Source of the DNA: an uncultured Mycoplasmatota bacterium
Lineage (GTDB): Bacteria > Bacillota_I > Bacilli_A > RF39 > UBA660
Assembly (NCBI GenBank): GCA_948472605.1
Contig: CAOKUH010000068.1
Location: forward strand, 1 to 8,498
Direction of reading: 5' to 3'
DNA: 8,498 nt
Below are positions 7,681-8,498 of this stretch, one piece after another. Made by a program: the position numbers and the translations under genes. How positions within the stretch are numbered: the stretch's first letter is position 1; every line of letters starts with the position of its first letter. The notes under the pieces are model-generated. The model had not been told where the DNA came from. It saw only the letters and a program-made list of their open reading frames with translations, and did not search any database.

Positions 7681-7705
7681 GAGAATAACAATTAGTTATT
7701 TTTTT
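7681..7705 (+). terminator. Weak hairpin plus T-run between tail and next genes
   Basis: AATAAC (7684-7689) and GTTATT (7695-7700) form a 6-bp, almost all A/T stem with loop AATTA, followed by TTTTT (7701-7705). Wobble pairs could extend it by a few bases. It lies in the longest gap of the window (66 bp), just before the ribosome binding site of the next gene. The stem is too weak to expect strong termination; at most it might attenuate or help RNA processing. The T-run abuts the Shine-Dalgarno of the following gene. Confidence 0.25.
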
Positions 7706-7722
7706 ACGGAGGAAAAAAGAAA

Positions 7723-8347
7723 ATGGAAAAATTTATAACATTATTAAATACAATAGCAAGCTTATTAATTGCTTTTGCGGGGGTATACGTTGCATATAAA
7801 AATTCAAAGAAAACTGTTGAAGAAACGTTGTCAACTAAAATAAAAAATCAATGTAATATAGATTTTGAAATAACTACAAGAATGGAATATATAAAAGAAT
7901 TTTTATTAGCAGATAGAGTACAAATATATGATTTTCATAATCGGAGGACACTATGCAAATGGCAGAAGTGCTTTAAAAACTACTTGTACTTATGAGGCAA
8001 TTAGAAATGGAATTAAATCATATCAAAACGAATTGCAAGCAGTACCTTTAAGCTGCATACCTAAATTTATTCAAACTTTATTATCAGAAGAAAAAATAGA
8101 ATGTAATAATTTAGAAGAAATAAAGAATACTATGCCTGCAACTTATAATTTAAAAAAACATCAAAATGTAAAATCTTTTTTTGATATAGTTTTAAACAAT
8201 AAAAATGGAGAGCCTATAGGATTTTTAGCAATTCAATACTCTAAAGAAAATTGTGTGAATTTTAATTCAAATGAAAAAGATCAGATATATAAACTTAAAC
8301 ATTATATTGAAGAAAACTTAGAAAAAATGGTTATAAAAAATAAATAA
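7723..8347 (+). pseudogene. Membrane-anchored GAF-like phage protein, frame broken at about 7942
   Basis: Two overlapping reading frames read as one protein: the first gives residues to ...VQIYDFHN (7939-7941), and after skipping C7942 the second continues GGHYANGRSALKTTCTYE... to the TAA at 8345-8347, giving about 207 residues. The sense DFHNGGHYANGRSAL matches a phage-protein family I recognise from Gram-positive phages but whose role I do not know. Unshifted, translation ends at TGA 7993-7995 (90 residues) after atypical codons such as CGG, CTA and TGC. Residues about 5-25 are a hydrophobic N-terminal anchor followed by KNSKK. The end (GEPIGFLAIQYSKE at 162-175, then a final helix) resembles the last strands and helix of a GAF domain. 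CGGAGGA at 7707-7713 precedes the ATG. An assembly error would mean the gene is intact. Confidence 0.72.
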
Positions 8348-8366
8348 AATAGGAGGAAGTGAGAAG

Positions 8367-8498
8367 ATGAAAAAAGAAAATAAAAAGAAAATTTTAATTG
8401 CAATAGCTTGTATTTTAGCAGCAATTGGAACATTGACTGCTATTTTTTATCCTAACACAGAAATAAATAACACAATAGGTACATATCAAAATATAGTA
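8367..8498 (+). CDS. Small single-TM phage protein (3' end outside window)
   Basis: Forty-four codons are open from the ATG at 8367 to the window edge, so the gene is partial. The start is MKKENKKK, followed by a hydrophobic helix (ILIAIACILAAIGTLTAIF, about residues 9-27) and a polar stretch beginning YPNTEINNT. The strong AGGAGGA at 8351-8357 lies at normal spacing and only 19 bp separate it from the previous gene, so it is co-transcribed. It could be a small membrane protein or a secreted peptide; small proteins with an N-terminal helix like this often occur between tail and lysis genes of Firmicute phages. Holin function is possible but unsupported. The cysteine (residue 15) lies within the helix and lacks a clear lipobox. 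Confidence 0.75.
   Translation, partial: MKKENKKKILIAIACILAAIGTLTAIFYPNTEINNTIGTYQNIV

Noticed and set aside
7942..7976. CGGAGGA at 7942-7948 as a ribosome binding site for ATG 7953
   Set aside because: That frame encodes only MQMAEVL before a stop. The sequence is explained as Gly-Gly codons of the conserved motif.
7928..8347. Separate gene starting at ATG 7928
   Set aside because: There is no Shine-Dalgarno before it, and its first residues (MIFII) are a shifted reading of YDFHN. The rest continues the upstream protein, so one broken gene is the better explanation.

Overview
This window looks like the tail morphogenesis module of a long-tailed (siphovirus-type) phage or prophage from a low-GC Gram-positive host, most likely a Clostridia-like Firmicute. 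The evidence for the host is strongly AT-rich DNA, AGA as the dominant arginine codon, A/T-ending codons throughout and near-consensus AGGAGG-type ribosome binding sites before most genes. All real genes are on the + strand and are packed with gaps of only 5 to 66 bp, as in one late operon. No head, integrase or repressor gene is in view, so the sequence cannot distinguish prophage, free phage or a tail-derived particle.

Layout from left to right: (1) 20-573, the tail assembly chaperone pair in the classic G / G-T arrangement. A short protein (20-355) ends at a stop directly behind the slippery heptamer A AAA AAC (346-352), a GC-rich hairpin follows 8 nt later, and the -1 frame then stays open to 573. 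(2) 599-4015, an 1138-residue tape measure protein with a coiled-coil N-terminus, a TP901-type core, hydrophobic segments, an eleven-fold 11-residue repeat and the usual C-terminal GAGEAG motif. (3) 4036-4896, distal tail protein (Dit). (4) 4902-6056, a short Gp37-like tail-tip protein without a visible lytic domain. (5) 6073-7656, a mosaic baseplate/receptor-binding protein. (6) 7657-7722, a short gap with a weak hairpin and T-run. (7) 7723-8347, an N-terminally membrane-anchored, GAF-like phage protein whose frame is broken by what looks like one extra base at about 7942. (8) 8367-8498, the start of a small single-TM protein that runs off the window.

The genes work as an assembly line. The chaperones coat the tape measure, the tube polymerises along it, Dit and the tail-tip protein form the distal hub, and the receptor-binding protein is mounted on the hub. 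The last two genes have the size, membrane segments and position expected just ahead of a lysis cassette, but neither shows an identifiable lysis function. The most notable signals are the complete -1 frameshift element, the frame break in the GAF-like gene and the precise hendecad array in the tape measure. I see no CRISPR array, RNA gene, insertion sequence or defence system.
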